A DNA stretch of 64,000 nt, from contig NZ_RCHJ01000003.1 in NCBI RefSeq assembly GCF_004011805.1, forward strand, positions 186,001 to 250,000, read 5' to 3'. Below the pieces are notes generated by a model. The model was not told where the DNA came from, searched no databases, and saw only the letters and a list, made by a program, of their open reading frames with translations. The position numbers and the translations under genes are program-made. Source of the stretch: Piscinibacter defluvii (lineage in GTDB: Bacteria; Pseudomonadota; Gammaproteobacteria; Burkholderiales; Burkholderiaceae_C). This document shows, in pieces, positions 9,797 through 21,216 of the stretch. Numbering within the stretch: position 1 is the stretch's first letter; each line of letters opens with the position of its first letter.

Positions 9797-10780
9797 ATGC
9801 TTTCACGCACCGCCGACCACCTGTTCTGGATGTCGCGCTACATGGAGCGCGCGGAGAACACCGCGCGCATGCTCGACGTCAACTACCAGACCTCGCTGCT
9901 GCCGCAGTCGGCCGACGCGGCCGAGAAAGGCTGGAAGGGCCTGCTGGGCATCTCCGAGCTGAGCGGCGACTTCGCCACGCGCCACGGCGGCGAGGTGACC
10001 GCGCGCAACGTCATGCAGTACATGGTGGCCGACGACAAGAACCCGTCGAGCATCCGCTCCTGCCTGATGGCCGCGCGCGAGAACGCGCGCGCCGTGCGCG
10101 GCACGCTCACCACGGAGGTCTGGGAGACGCAGAACCAGACCTGGCTGGAGTTCCAGCGCATGGTCGCGGCCAGCGACTTCCACAAGGACCCGAGCGCGCT
10201 GTTCGAGTGGGTCAAGTTCCGCTCGCACCTCTCGCGCGGCGTCACCGTGGGCACCATGTTGCAGGACGAGGCCTTCCACTTCCTGCGCATCGGCAGCTTC
10301 CTGGAGCGCGCCGACAACACCGCGCGGCTGCTGGACGTGAAGTTCCACGCCGTCGAGAGCGAGTTCTTCGGCGCCGCGCAGGCGCAGTCGCAGGGCGCGG
10401 GCAACGGCCGCGACGTCGAGTACGACTTCTACCACTGGTCGGCGATCCTGCGCTCGGTCTCCGGCTTCGAGGTCTACCGCAAGGCCTACCGCAACGTGAT
10501 CCGGCCCGAGAAGGTGGCCGAGCTGCTGATCCTGCGCGCCGACATGCCGCGCTCGCTGGCGGCGTGCATGAACGAGGTCGTGACCAACCTCGAGTTCGTC
10601 GCCAACGAGCAGTCCGGCGAGACGCTGCGCCGCGCCGGGCGGCTGCGCGCCGACCTGCAGTACGGCCGCATCGACGAGATCCTGTCGACCGGCCTGCACG
10701 CCTTCCTCACGCAGTTCCTGGAGCGCGTCAACACGATCGGCGCGGGCATCAGCTGCGACTTCCTGGTCCCGGTGCAGTGA
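9797..10780 (+). CDS. Alpha-E domain protein (COG2307)
   Basis: 327-residue, largely helical protein of the alpha-E family, named for its conserved helices and acidic residues and almost always encoded beside the permuted ATP-grasp protein. The characteristic motif occurs twice: MERAENTARMLD near residue 15 and LERADNTARLLD near 170, which suggests an internal duplication. Its biochemical role is unknown; it is inferred to act as a partner or catalytic helper of the ATP-grasp enzyme. An AAGGAG ribosome-binding site lies at 9785-9790, overlapping the end of the ATP-grasp gene, so translation is probably coupled. The transglutaminase gene follows after 14 bases. Residues around 200-215 form a Gln/Gly-rich loop that looks like a linker. 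Confidence 0.92.
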   Translation: MLSRTADHLFWMSRYMERAENTARMLDVNYQTSLLPQSADAAEKGWKGLLGISELSGDFATRHGGEVTARNVMQYMVADDKNPSSIRSCLMAARENARAVRGTLTTEVWETQNQTWLEFQRMVAASDFHKDPSALFEWVKFRSHLSRGVTVGTMLQDEAFHFLRIGSFLERADNTARLLDVKFHAVESEFFGAAQAQSQGAGNGRDVEYDFYHWSAILRSVSGFEVYRKAYRNVIRPEKVAELLILRADMPRSLAACMNEVVTNLEFVANEQSGETLRRAGRLRADLQYGRIDEILSTGLHAFLTQFLERVNTIGAGISCDFLVPVQ

Positions 10781-10794
10781 TCCCGTGTCGGCCG

Positions 10795-11628
10795 ATGAAG
10801 CTGCACATCGAGCACGAGACGCACTACGAGTACAGCGCGCCGCTGCAGTACGCGCTGCAGCACCTGTGCCTCACGCCGCAGGGCAGCGCGCACCAGGAGG
10901 TGCTGGCGTGGAGCCTGCGGGCCCCGGCGCCGCTGTATGCGCAGCGTGACGGCTACGGCAACCTCGCGCACAGCTGGAGCCTGGCGCGACAGCGCCACGG
11001 CCGCAACCTGTACCGCGGCAGCGTGTGCGCGACCGGGCTGGTGGCCACGCACGGCTCGCCCTGGCTGGAGGATGCCCCGGGCGACCCGCACCCGGCGCTG
11101 TACCTGCGCCCGACCGCGCTGACGGTGGCCGACGAGCGGCTGGGCGCGCTCGGCCGCGCGCACCTGGCCGGCACGCCCGACGCGGCCGCCGTGTTGCGCC
11201 TGGCCGCCGCGGTGCGCGCGGCGGTTCGCTACGAGGCCGGCGTCACCCATGTGCGCACCAGCGCGCGCGAGGCGCTGGACCAGGGCGCCGGTGTCTGCCA
11301 GGACCAGGCGCACGTGTTCATCGCCGCCTGCCGAGCCGCCGGCGTGCCGGCGCGCTACGTGAGCGGCTATTTCCACTCCCCGCGCGCCGCCGAACTGGCC
11401 AGCCACGCCTGGGCCGACGTCTGCATGGACACCACCGCGCGCCGCTGGCTGAGCGTGGACATCACGCACGACGCGCTGATGGACGAGCGCCACGTGCGCC
11501 TGGCGGTCGGGCCCGACTACAGCGCCTGCGCGCCGGTGCGCGGCGTGCGCGAAGGCGGCGGCGAGGAATCGATGCGCGTGCGCGTGCTCGTCCGCGAGGC
11601 CGAAGAACAGATCACCCTGGAGCCCTGA
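10795..11628 (+). CDS. Transglutaminase-like cysteine protease family protein, set 1
   Basis: 277-residue protein with the N-terminal beta region typical of bacterial transglutaminase-like proteins (HIEHETHYEYSAP) and a transglutaminase core. The catalytic triad is visible: Cys168 in GAGVCQDQAHV, His204 in SHAWADV and Asp in SVDITHD. No signal peptide or membrane segment is seen, so a cytosolic location is likely. Relatives in Anbu-linked clusters are thought to act as peptidases or amide-forming enzymes on the product of the ATP-grasp ligase; that is inference. It is third in the set ATP-grasp, alpha-E, transglutaminase, and its stop codon is directly followed by the ATG of the next gene, implying translational coupling across both sets. 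Confidence 0.9.
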   Translation: MKLHIEHETHYEYSAPLQYALQHLCLTPQGSAHQEVLAWSLRAPAPLYAQRDGYGNLAHSWSLARQRHGRNLYRGSVCATGLVATHGSPWLEDAPGDPHPALYLRPTALTVADERLGALGRAHLAGTPDAAAVLRLAAAVRAAVRYEAGVTHVRTSAREALDQGAGVCQDQAHVFIAACRAAGVPARYVSGYFHSPRAAELASHAWADVCMDTTARRWLSVDITHDALMDERHVRLAVGPDYSACAPVRGVREGGGEESMRVRVLVREAEEQITLEP

Positions 11629-15039
<3,411 letters not shown>

Positions 15040-15040
15040 A

Positions 15041-15069
15041 CCCCGCCCCGCGTTTCCGGCAGGGCGGGG
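15041..15069 (+). terminator. GC-rich hairpin after the DUF2126 gene, terminator-like
   Basis: Two bases after the TAA stop an 8-base perfect stem (CCCCGCCC at 15041-15048 and GGGCGGGG at 15062-15069) encloses a 13-base loop. No T-run follows, so it is not a canonical intrinsic terminator; it may attenuate transcription or protect the 3-prime end of the upstream message. It marks the only sizeable gap between the genes of the first and second sets. Confidence 0.5.
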
Positions 15070-15096
15070 CCCACTTCCACCGCGGACAATCGGCCG

Positions 15097-17580
15097 ATGC
15101 TCAAGAGACTGCTCGCCGCCTACGCCGCCCAGCCGGGCCGCTACGACGAGATGCTCGCCGGCGCGCAGCAGCCGCGCCCGCACTGGGAGGCCTTCCTGCG
15201 CGGCCTGGAGCGGCGCGGCGGCGGCGCGATCGGCGACACGCTCGCGCTGATGGAGCGCGAGATCCACGAGAACGGCATCACCTACAACGTGTATGCCGAT
15301 CCGAAGGGGCGCGACCGGCCCTGGGAGGTGGATCCGCTGCCGCTGCTGATCTCGGCCGACGAATGGCGCGAGATCGAGGCCGGCATCGTGCAGCGCGCCG
15401 AACTGCTGAACCGCGTGCTGGCCGACGTGTACGGCGAGCAGCAGCTGCTCAAGAGCGGCGCCGTGCCCGGCTCGGTGATCTTCGGCCATGGCGGCTTCCT
15501 GCACCCGGCGCAGGGCATCCGGCCGAACGGCGACGTGCACCTGTTCCACTACGCGGCCGACCTGGCGCGCTCGCCCGACGGCCGCTGGTGGGTGGCGAGC
15601 GACCGCACGCAGGCCCCTTCCGGCGCGGGTTATGCGCTGGAGAACCGGCTGATCGTCGCACGGGTGTTCCCCGAGCTGTTCCGCGACCTGCGCGTGCAGC
15701 ACCTCGCGTCGTTCTTCGCGGCGATGCGCGAGTCGCTGCTGCACTGGGCGCCACGCCACGGCCCGGGCGACGGCGTGCCGCAGGTCGCGCTGCTGACCCC
15801 GGGACCGTTCAACGAAACCTACTTCGAGCATGCGCTGCTGGCGCGTTACCTCGGCTTCGCGCTGGTCGAGGGCAGCGACCTGACGGTGCGCGACGGCTGC
15901 GTCTGGATGAAGACGGTCGAGGGCCTGCAGCGTGTGCACGCCATCCTGCGCCGGCAGGACGACGACTACTGCGATCCGCTCGAACTGCGCTCCGACTCCG
16001 CGCTCGGCGTGCCCGGGCTGACCGAGTGCGCCCGGCGCGGCAGCGTGCTGATCGCCAACGCGCTCGGCTCGGGCGTGATCGAGTCCGGCGCGCTGCTGGG
16101 CTACCTGCCGCGGCTGTGCGAGCAGCTGCTGCGCGAGCCGCTCAAGCTGCCCTCGGTGGCCACCTGGTGGCTGGGTGAGCCGGCCGCGTTCGACGACGCC
16201 TGGGCCCGGCTCGACCAGGTGCTGATCAAGCCGGTCGAGCGTTCGGCGCGTGAGCCGGCGGTGTTCGGCGTGGACCTCGACGCCCGCCAGCGCGCCGAGC
16301 TGAAGGCGCGCGTGGCGGCGCACCCGCAGCGCTACGTGGCGCAGGAGTGGGTGCACGTGTCGCAGGCGCCGGTGCTCGAGCGTGCCGGGCACGGCCGGCC
16401 GCGCGAATCGCTGGCCGCACGCACCGTCGGCCTGCGCGTGTTCGCCGTCGCCACGCCGGACGGCTACCGCGTGATGCCCGGCGGGCTGACGCGCGTGGCC
16501 GGCGAGGAGACTCCGCGCGTGATCGCGATGCAGCGCGGCGGGCGCTCGAAGGACACCTGGGTGCTGTCCGACGCGCCGGTCAACGCCTCGTTCTCGCTGC
16601 TGTCGTCCACGGTCACGGCGGCCGACCTGGTCAGCTCGCGTGCCAACCTGCCCTCGCGCACCGCCGAGAACCTGTACTGGTTCGGCCGCTACGGCGAGCG
16701 CTGCGACGCCGCGATGCGCCTGCTGCGCGTGGCCATCGATGCGCTGCTGGAGGAGGGCGCCGACGCGGCCGGCGGCGTGTCGCCGGCCTTCGTGCTGGCG
16801 CTGCGGCTCGGCCTGGTCGACGAGGGCGAAAGCCCGTCGCTGGCGCTGCTGCGCGCCGCCACGCACCCCGAGGGCGCGCTGGCGCAGCGCCTGCGGCAGC
16901 TCTCGCAGGTGGCCTTCAACCTGCGCGACCGGCTGTCGGCCGACCACTGGCGCACGCTCAACCAGCTGATCGGCGACCCGGTGTTCCAGCGCAGCGTCCC
17001 CTCGGCGACGATGCGCCTGCCGCTGGCGCTGGCCTGGCTGGACCGAGCGGTCGCCGCGATGGTCACGCTGTCGGGCTTCGTGCTCGACGGCATGACGCGC
17101 GGCACGGGCTGGCGCTTCCTGTCCATCGGCCGGCGCGTCGAGCGGCTCTGGCAGCTGTGCGCCGCGCTGCAGGTGGCCACCGACGAGGGCCGTGCGCAGG
17201 GTCTGGAGTGGCTGCTCGACTGGGCCGATTCGTCGGTCACCTACCGGGCCCGCTACCTGGTCGCGCCCGAGTGGCTGCCGGTGCTCGACCTGCTGGTGCG
17301 CGACGACGCGGTGCCACGCGCGCTGGCCTTCCAGGTCAAGGGCCTGGCCGAGTACATCGCCAAGCTCGAGGCGCGCCACGGGCGCTTCGCCGGCGCGGTG
17401 ATCGGCCCGGCCCAGGCGGCGCTGGCGGCGCTGACGCCGGCCGACCTGCATCCCGAGAGCGAGGCCCTGGCGGCGGTGCTGGAGCAGCTGCAGCGTGTCG
17501 CCAACCAGGTGTCCGACGAGCTGACGCTCAAGTTCTTCTCGCACGCCAGTTCGCGCAGCGTGCTCTCGCTCGTCGCATGA
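15097..17580 (+). CDS. Permuted ATP-grasp / alpha-E fusion protein
   Basis: 827-residue fusion of the two proteins encoded separately at 8349 and 9797. Residues about 1-490 match the permuted ATP-grasp family (GITYNVYADP, LTPGPFNETYFEHALLA, PGGLTRVAGEE, GGRSKDTWVL). Residues about 530-827 match alpha-E, beginning at SRTAENLYWFGRYGERCDAAMRLL. At the position where the stand-alone paralogue has the nucleotide loop GAGGYG, this protein reads ERSAREPAVFG, so the glycine-rich loop is absent. The second ERAxNTARxLD-type motif is also degenerate (GRRVERLWQL). Either the fused form binds nucleotide differently or it is a regulatory pseudo-enzyme. It is followed by an intergenic repeat and another transglutaminase gene, giving a second, rearranged copy of the ATP-grasp/alpha-E/transglutaminase set. 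Confidence 0.92.
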   Translation: MLKRLLAAYAAQPGRYDEMLAGAQQPRPHWEAFLRGLERRGGGAIGDTLALMEREIHENGITYNVYADPKGRDRPWEVDPLPLLISADEWREIEAGIVQRAELLNRVLADVYGEQQLLKSGAVPGSVIFGHGGFLHPAQGIRPNGDVHLFHYAADLARSPDGRWWVASDRTQAPSGAGYALENRLIVARVFPELFRDLRVQHLASFFAAMRESLLHWAPRHGPGDGVPQVALLTPGPFNETYFEHALLARYLGFALVEGSDLTVRDGCVWMKTVEGLQRVHAILRRQDDDYCDPLELRSDSALGVPGLTECARRGSVLIANALGSGVIESGALLGYLPRLCEQLLREPLKLPSVATWWLGEPAAFDDAWARLDQVLIKPVERSAREPAVFGVDLDARQRAELKARVAAHPQRYVAQEWVHVSQAPVLERAGHGRPRESLAARTVGLRVFAVATPDGYRVMPGGLTRVAGEETPRVIAMQRGGRSKDTWVLSDAPVNASFSLLSSTVTAADLVSSRANLPSRTAENLYWFGRYGERCDAAMRLLRVAIDALLEEGADAAGGVSPAFVLALRLGLVDEGESPSLALLRAATHPEGALAQRLRQLSQVAFNLRDRLSADHWRTLNQLIGDPVFQRSVPSATMRLPLALAWLDRAVAAMVTLSGFVLDGMTRGTGWRFLSIGRRVERLWQLCAALQVATDEGRAQGLEWLLDWADSSVTYRARYLVAPEWLPVLDLLVRDDAVPRALAFQVKGLAEYIAKLEARHGRFAGAVIGPAQAALAALTPADLHPESEALAAVLEQLQRVANQVSDELTLKFFSHASSRSVLSLVA

Positions 17581-17582
17581 GT

Positions 17583-17680
17583 CGGCCCCCCAGCTCGCTG
17601 CGCTCGCAGCCCCCAGGGACCACGAAGGGGCCCTGCGGTGCCCCTGGGGCGCGGGCCCCTCTTGGGGCGGCCCGGCGAGG
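17583..17680 (+). repeat. Intergenic GC-rich repeat, copy A
   Basis: It begins two bases after the stop of the ATP-grasp/alpha-E fusion gene and ends just before the next transglutaminase ATG. It contains GCTCGCTGCGCTCGC-like and GGGGCC blocks and ends in CTTGGGGCGGCCCGGCG (17661-17677). The same 17 bases occur inverted at 47376-47392 within copy B, and the flanking blocks align in the same order. It is non-coding and may fold strongly. Such repeats are familiar between genes in Burkholderiales genomes. Confidence 0.7.
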
Positions 17681-17686
17681 GGCCCG

Positions 17687-18571
17687 ATGAAGGGCCAGCG
17701 CTACCAGGTCGAGCACGAGACGCGCTACGCCTACGACGCGCCGGTCTCGCAGTCGTGGCAGCTGGCGCGCCTGACCCCGCGCGAGCTGCCCTGGCAGAAG
17801 GTGCTGGTGCACCGCCTGACGATCGATCCGCGCCCGGACGAGTGCCACGACGCACCGGACAGCTTCGGCAACAGCGTCACCCACTTCGGCCTGCATGTGG
17901 CACACCGCCGCCTGCGCGTGACCATGCAGTGCGAGGTGGAGGTCGGCGCCCGGGCGCAGCTGCAGCCGCAGCCCGCCGAGCCCTGGGAGGCGGTGCGGCA
18001 GGCGGTGCGACTGCCGGCCGCGCCGGTCGACCTGGACGTGCTGCGCATGGTCGAGCGCACGCCGCTGCTGCCGCTGTCCGACGCCGCGCTGGCCTATGCG
18101 CGGCCCTCGTTCGCCGCCGGACGCGACTGGCTCGAGGCGGTGACCGACCTGATGCACCGCATCCACGCCGAGTTCGAGTTCGAGTCCGGCGCCACCACCG
18201 TCAGCACCTCGGTCGACGAAGTGCTGAAGGAGCGCCGCGGCGTGTGCCAGGACTTCGCCCACCTGATGCTCGCCTGCCTGCGCGGCCTGGGCCTGCCGGC
18301 GCGCTACGTCTCCGGCTACCTGCTGACCGAGCCGCCGGCCGGCCAGCCCCGCCTGATGGGGGTGGACGCCTCGCACGCCTGGGTGGCCGCCCACTCGCCG
18401 CAGCACGGCTGGGTCGAGTTCGACCCGACCAACGACCAGCTGGCCGACCAGCGCTACATCACGCTCGCCTGGGGGGCGGACTTCGCCGATGTCGTGCCGC
18501 TGCGCGGCGTGATCCTCGGCGGCGGCACGCAGACCATGGACGTGGCGGTCAGCGTCATTCCGGTGGCCTGA
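17687..18571 (+). CDS. Transglutaminase-like cysteine protease family protein, set 2
   Basis: 294-residue paralogue of the protein at 10795, with N-terminal beta region (QVEHETRYAYDAPVSQSW) and transglutaminase core. Catalytic residues are Cys187 in RRGVCQDFAHL, His230 in ASHAWVAAH and Asp in FDPTNDQ. It has no signal peptide or membrane segment. It closes the second set, after the DUF2126 transglutaminase and the ATP-grasp/alpha-E fusion. It is separated from the fusion by a repeat of about 100 bases, so coupling may be looser than in set 1. The ATG at 17687 is chosen since family members begin directly with the YxVxHxTxYxY strand; the region between it and the upstream stop is repeat sequence. 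Confidence 0.92.
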   Translation: MKGQRYQVEHETRYAYDAPVSQSWQLARLTPRELPWQKVLVHRLTIDPRPDECHDAPDSFGNSVTHFGLHVAHRRLRVTMQCEVEVGARAQLQPQPAEPWEAVRQAVRLPAAPVDLDVLRMVERTPLLPLSDAALAYARPSFAAGRDWLEAVTDLMHRIHAEFEFESGATTVSTSVDEVLKERRGVCQDFAHLMLACLRGLGLPARYVSGYLLTEPPAGQPRLMGVDASHAWVAAHSPQHGWVEFDPTNDQLADQRYITLAWGADFADVVPLRGVILGGGTQTMDVAVSVIPVA

Positions 18572-18593
18572 CGCGCCTGTCAGGCTCTCCCCC

Positions 18594-18611
18594 GCCGGAG
18601 GGCCCTCCGGC
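18594..18611. other. 18-base perfect palindrome after the transglutaminase gene
   Basis: GCCGGAGGGCCCTCCGGC is a perfect inverted repeat 23 bases after the stop of the set 2 transglutaminase and about 80 bases before the next ATG. With no spacer it can form only a short hairpin, and no T-run follows. It could be a terminator relic or a protein-binding site; the position after a six-gene block makes a transcript-end role plausible. Confidence 0.4.
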
Positions 18612-18690
18612 CAGGGGCCGACCGCGGCGGGATTGGCCGCGCCGCGCCCGACCGGAACACTGGCTCCATCGAGATCACGAGGAGCCGCCG

Positions 18691-18933
18691 ATGGCCCGCT
18701 TCATCACCCGCATTGCCACGCTGTGCCGCCCGCGCGCCGGCGACGAGGCGCTGCTGCGCCGCTTCCGCATGATGCGCCTGGCGGCCGACGACGCGGACGA
18801 CGCCGGCCCCGGCTGGTTCGAGTCCAGCCGCGACCTGCAGCGCGGGCTGCAGGTCAGCGAAGGCGATGCGCTGGACGACTGGCTGGAGGCGATGCACCAG
18901 CCGCCGCCGGCGGCGGCAGCGGCCGGCGCGTGA
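18691..18933 (+). CDS. Small conserved-looking protein of unknown function
   Basis: 80-residue protein with a basic N-terminal third (about 1-30, many Arg), an acidic centre (AADDADDAG), the segment GWFESSRDLQRGLQV and a Pro/Ala tail. The ATG at 18691 has a GAGGAG ribosome-binding site about seven bases upstream, and codon use matches neighbouring genes, which supports it being real. I recognise no family. It ends two bases before the stop of the convergent Nudix-like gene. No membrane segment or cysteine cluster is present beyond one Cys near residue 12. Confidence 0.65.
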   Translation: MARFITRIATLCRPRAGDEALLRRFRMMRLAADDADDAGPGWFESSRDLQRGLQVSEGDALDDWLEAMHQPPPAAAAAGA

Positions 18934-18934
18934 A

Positions 18935-19378
18935 TCAGGCCGGCGCCGTGCCCAGCGTCTCGAAGGCGAGCATGCGGCGGGCCAGTTCGGCGTCCCAGCG
19001 CCGGTGCGCGAAGCTGGCCGCCTCGGGCAGCTCGTGCGCCGCGAACCAGCGCCACTCGCGCACGTTGGGGCCGGGCACCGGGTCGGCCTCGACGTCCATC
19101 ACGTAGTGCACGATCACCTGCCACAACCCGTCGCCGAGCATGAAGCTCTCGACGTCCATCAGGCGCGGCGTGTCGCCCGCGAAGCCGAGGCGGACGGCCT
19201 CGGCCAGTGCCTGCTCGTAGGGGTCACGGCCCCAGGCCAGTTCCGGTGCGGGGATCCACCAGCCCGGCTTGTCGGCGCTCGGCGGCACCTCGTACTGCAC
19301 CAGCAGCAGCCGACGATGCCGGCGCGCCCCGAGCGTCACGAACAGCTTCAGCGTGCCTTCGTCGGTCTCCAGCGACAT
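18935..19378 (-). CDS. Nudix-fold-like protein with a degenerate Nudix box
   Basis: 147-residue protein that follows the Nudix hydrolase pattern outside the active site: an early strand LFVTLGARRHRRLLLVQYE, the segment WWIPAPELAWGRDPYEQALAEAVRLGF where a Nudix box should be, and a late NVREWRWFAAHELPEA resembling the usual W-F-xx-xEL. In the box position the glycine and the REVxEE glutamates that bind metal are missing (ALAEAVRLG), so classical pyrophosphohydrolase activity is doubtful. It may be a binding protein or a catalytically dead relative. It is the distal gene of the leftward group downstream of ybaL, 80 bases away, and converges with the small protein gene at 18691. The fold assignment is by eye only. 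Confidence 0.68.
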   Translation of the reverse strand: MSLETDEGTLKLFVTLGARRHRRLLLVQYEVPPSADKPGWWIPAPELAWGRDPYEQALAEAVRLGFAGDTPRLMDVESFMLGDGLWQVIVHYVMDVEADPVPGPNVREWRWFAAHELPEAASFAHRRWDAELARRMLAFETLGTAPA

Positions 19379-19458
19379 CCCGCGCTCCGTGCGACAACCC
19401 GGGCGCCAACTTAACCAGCCCGGTGCCCCGGGTCATCTGTCAGGTCTTGCAGGGGCCC

Positions 19459-21204
19459 CTAGGGCGAGGGATGGGCGGCGGGGTGCACCGGCGCCGGCGC
19501 GTGCGTGCCGGACCGGGCCGCGGCCAGCACCTCGCGCAGCATCGCCGCGGCCAGTTCCTGTTCGGCCACGAAGGCGCGCGCGGCACCGCCGGCTTCCAGC
19601 AGGCGCGCCTCCTCCTCGCCAGGGGCCCGCACCAGCACCCGGATGGCCGGGTTCAGCGTGCGGGCCGTCTCGATCATCTGCGTCACGCCGATCGTCTCGG
19701 GCAGCGCGATCACCAGCAGCGCCGCCTGGGCGATGTGGGCCTGGATCAGCACCGCCGGATCGGCCGCATCGCCCGAGACGGCCGGCAGGCCCTGCGCACG
19801 CAGTTCCTCGACGCGCTCGCGGTTGAGCTCGGCCACCACCACCGGCACACCGGCGCCGCGCAGCGCCCCGGCGATGTGCCGCCCGACCCGGCCATGCCCC
19901 ACCAGCACCACCTGGCGGGCGAGGTACTTCTCCTCCGTGTGCAGCGGCAGCTCGGCCAGCGGATCGTCACGCTCGTCGAGGCGACGGGCCAGGGGCGAGC
20001 GCGCGCGCATCCAGCGTGCCGCCGGTTCGACGAGGGAGAACACCAGCGGGTTCAGGGCGATCGAGAACAGCGCCCCGGCGACGATCAGGCTCTGGCCCTG
20101 CGGCGGCAGCAGCTGCAGCGACAGGCCCAGCGCGGCCAGGATGAAGGAGAACTCGCCGATCTGCGCCAGGCTGGCCGAGACGGTCAGCGCGGTGTTCAGC
20201 GGGTAGCGGAACAGCAGCACCAGGCCGAAGGCGGCCAGCGACTTGCCGACGATCACGATGGCCACCACCGCCAGCACCTGCAGCGGCTGCTCGAGCAGCA
20301 CGGCCGGGTCGAACAGCATGCCCACCGAGACGAAGAACAGCACCGCGAAGGCGTCGCGCAGCGGCAGCGACTCCTCGGCGGCGCGGTGGCTGAACTCCGA
20401 CTCGCGCAGCACCATGCCGGCGAAGAAGGCGCCGAGCGCGAACGAGACGCCGAACAGCGCCGCCGAGCCGTACGCGATGGTCACCGCCGCGGCCACCACG
20501 CACAGCGTGAACAGCTCGCGCGAACCGGTGCGGTTGACCTGCCACAGCAGCCAGGGGAACAGGCGCCGGCCCACCACCAGCATCAGCGCGACGAACAGCG
20601 TCACCTCGAGCAGCGTGCGGCCGAGCGCCAGCCAGAGGTCGCCGCCTGCGGCGGTGCCTCCCGCGCCGGTGCTGCCGCCGAGCATCGGCGCCAGCGCCGG
20701 CAGCAGCACCAGCACCAGCACCATGGCGAGGTCCTCGACCACCAGCCAGCCGACCGCGATGCGGCCGTTCATCGAATCGAGCACGCCGCGCTGCTCGAGC
20801 GCCTTGAGCAGCACCACCGTGCTGGCCACCGAGAGCGCGAGGCCGAACACCAGCGCCGCACCGAGGCTCCAGCCCCACCAGGCGGCCAGCGCCGCGCCCA
20901 GCGCGGTGGCCGCGGCCATCTGCACCACCGCACCGGGCACCGCGATGCGCTTCACGGCCATGAGGTCGTCGAGCGAGAAGTGCAGCCCGACGCCGAACAT
21001 CAGCAGCATCACGCCGATCTCGGCCAGCTGCGCGGCGATGTCCATGTCGGCCACGAAGCCGGGCGTGCCCGGGCCGATCAGGATGCCGGCGGCCAGGTAG
21101 CCCACCAGCGCCGGCAGCTTCAGCCGCGCCGCAAGGAAGCCCAGCACCAGCGCCAGGCCGAGGCCGACGGCCACGGTGGTGATGAGGCCGATCTCGTGGT
21201 GCAT
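19459..21204 (-). CDS. ybaL: CPA2 cation/proton antiporter with TrkA-N domain (YbaL type)
   Basis: 581-residue inner-membrane protein. Residues about 1-390 form the Kef/CPA2 exchanger with some 12 membrane helices, including GPGTPGFVADM, MLLMFGVGLHFSLDDLMAVK, SVASTVVLLKALE and GWLVVEDLAMV, all close to E. coli YbaL. Residues about 425-540 are a TrkA-N (RCK) nucleotide-binding domain with the Rossmann motif VLVGHGRVGRHIA, expected to sense NAD(H) or another ligand and gate the exchanger. The tail is Pro/Ala-rich. K+/H+ or related exchange is the family role; ion specificity cannot be read from sequence. It lies 12 bases after mltB in the leftward run that starts at the MoxR gene. Confidence 0.92.
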   Translation of the reverse strand: MHHEIGLITTVAVGLGLALVLGFLAARLKLPALVGYLAAGILIGPGTPGFVADMDIAAQLAEIGVMLLMFGVGLHFSLDDLMAVKRIAVPGAVVQMAAATALGAALAAWWGWSLGAALVFGLALSVASTVVLLKALEQRGVLDSMNGRIAVGWLVVEDLAMVLVLVLLPALAPMLGGSTGAGGTAAGGDLWLALGRTLLEVTLFVALMLVVGRRLFPWLLWQVNRTGSRELFTLCVVAAAVTIAYGSAALFGVSFALGAFFAGMVLRESEFSHRAAEESLPLRDAFAVLFFVSVGMLFDPAVLLEQPLQVLAVVAIVIVGKSLAAFGLVLLFRYPLNTALTVSASLAQIGEFSFILAALGLSLQLLPPQGQSLIVAGALFSIALNPLVFSLVEPAARWMRARSPLARRLDERDDPLAELPLHTEEKYLARQVVLVGHGRVGRHIAGALRGAGVPVVVAELNRERVEELRAQGLPAVSGDAADPAVLIQAHIAQAALLVIALPETIGVTQMIETARTLNPAIRVLVRAPGEEEARLLEAGGAARAFVAEQELAAAMLREVLAAARSGTHAPAPVHPAAHPSP

Positions 21205-21216
21205 CGGCGCTGGTCC

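Noticed and set aside
18572-18690. A further copy of the intergenic GC-rich repeat after the set 2 transglutaminase
   Set aside because: It has GGGGCC-like words but the block order of copies A and B is not preserved; only the 18-base palindrome is distinct.
19441-19465. AGGGGCCCCT palindrome at the end of ybaL as a terminator
   Set aside because: It overlaps the stop region, has no loop and no T-run on either strand, so I cannot support a terminator call.
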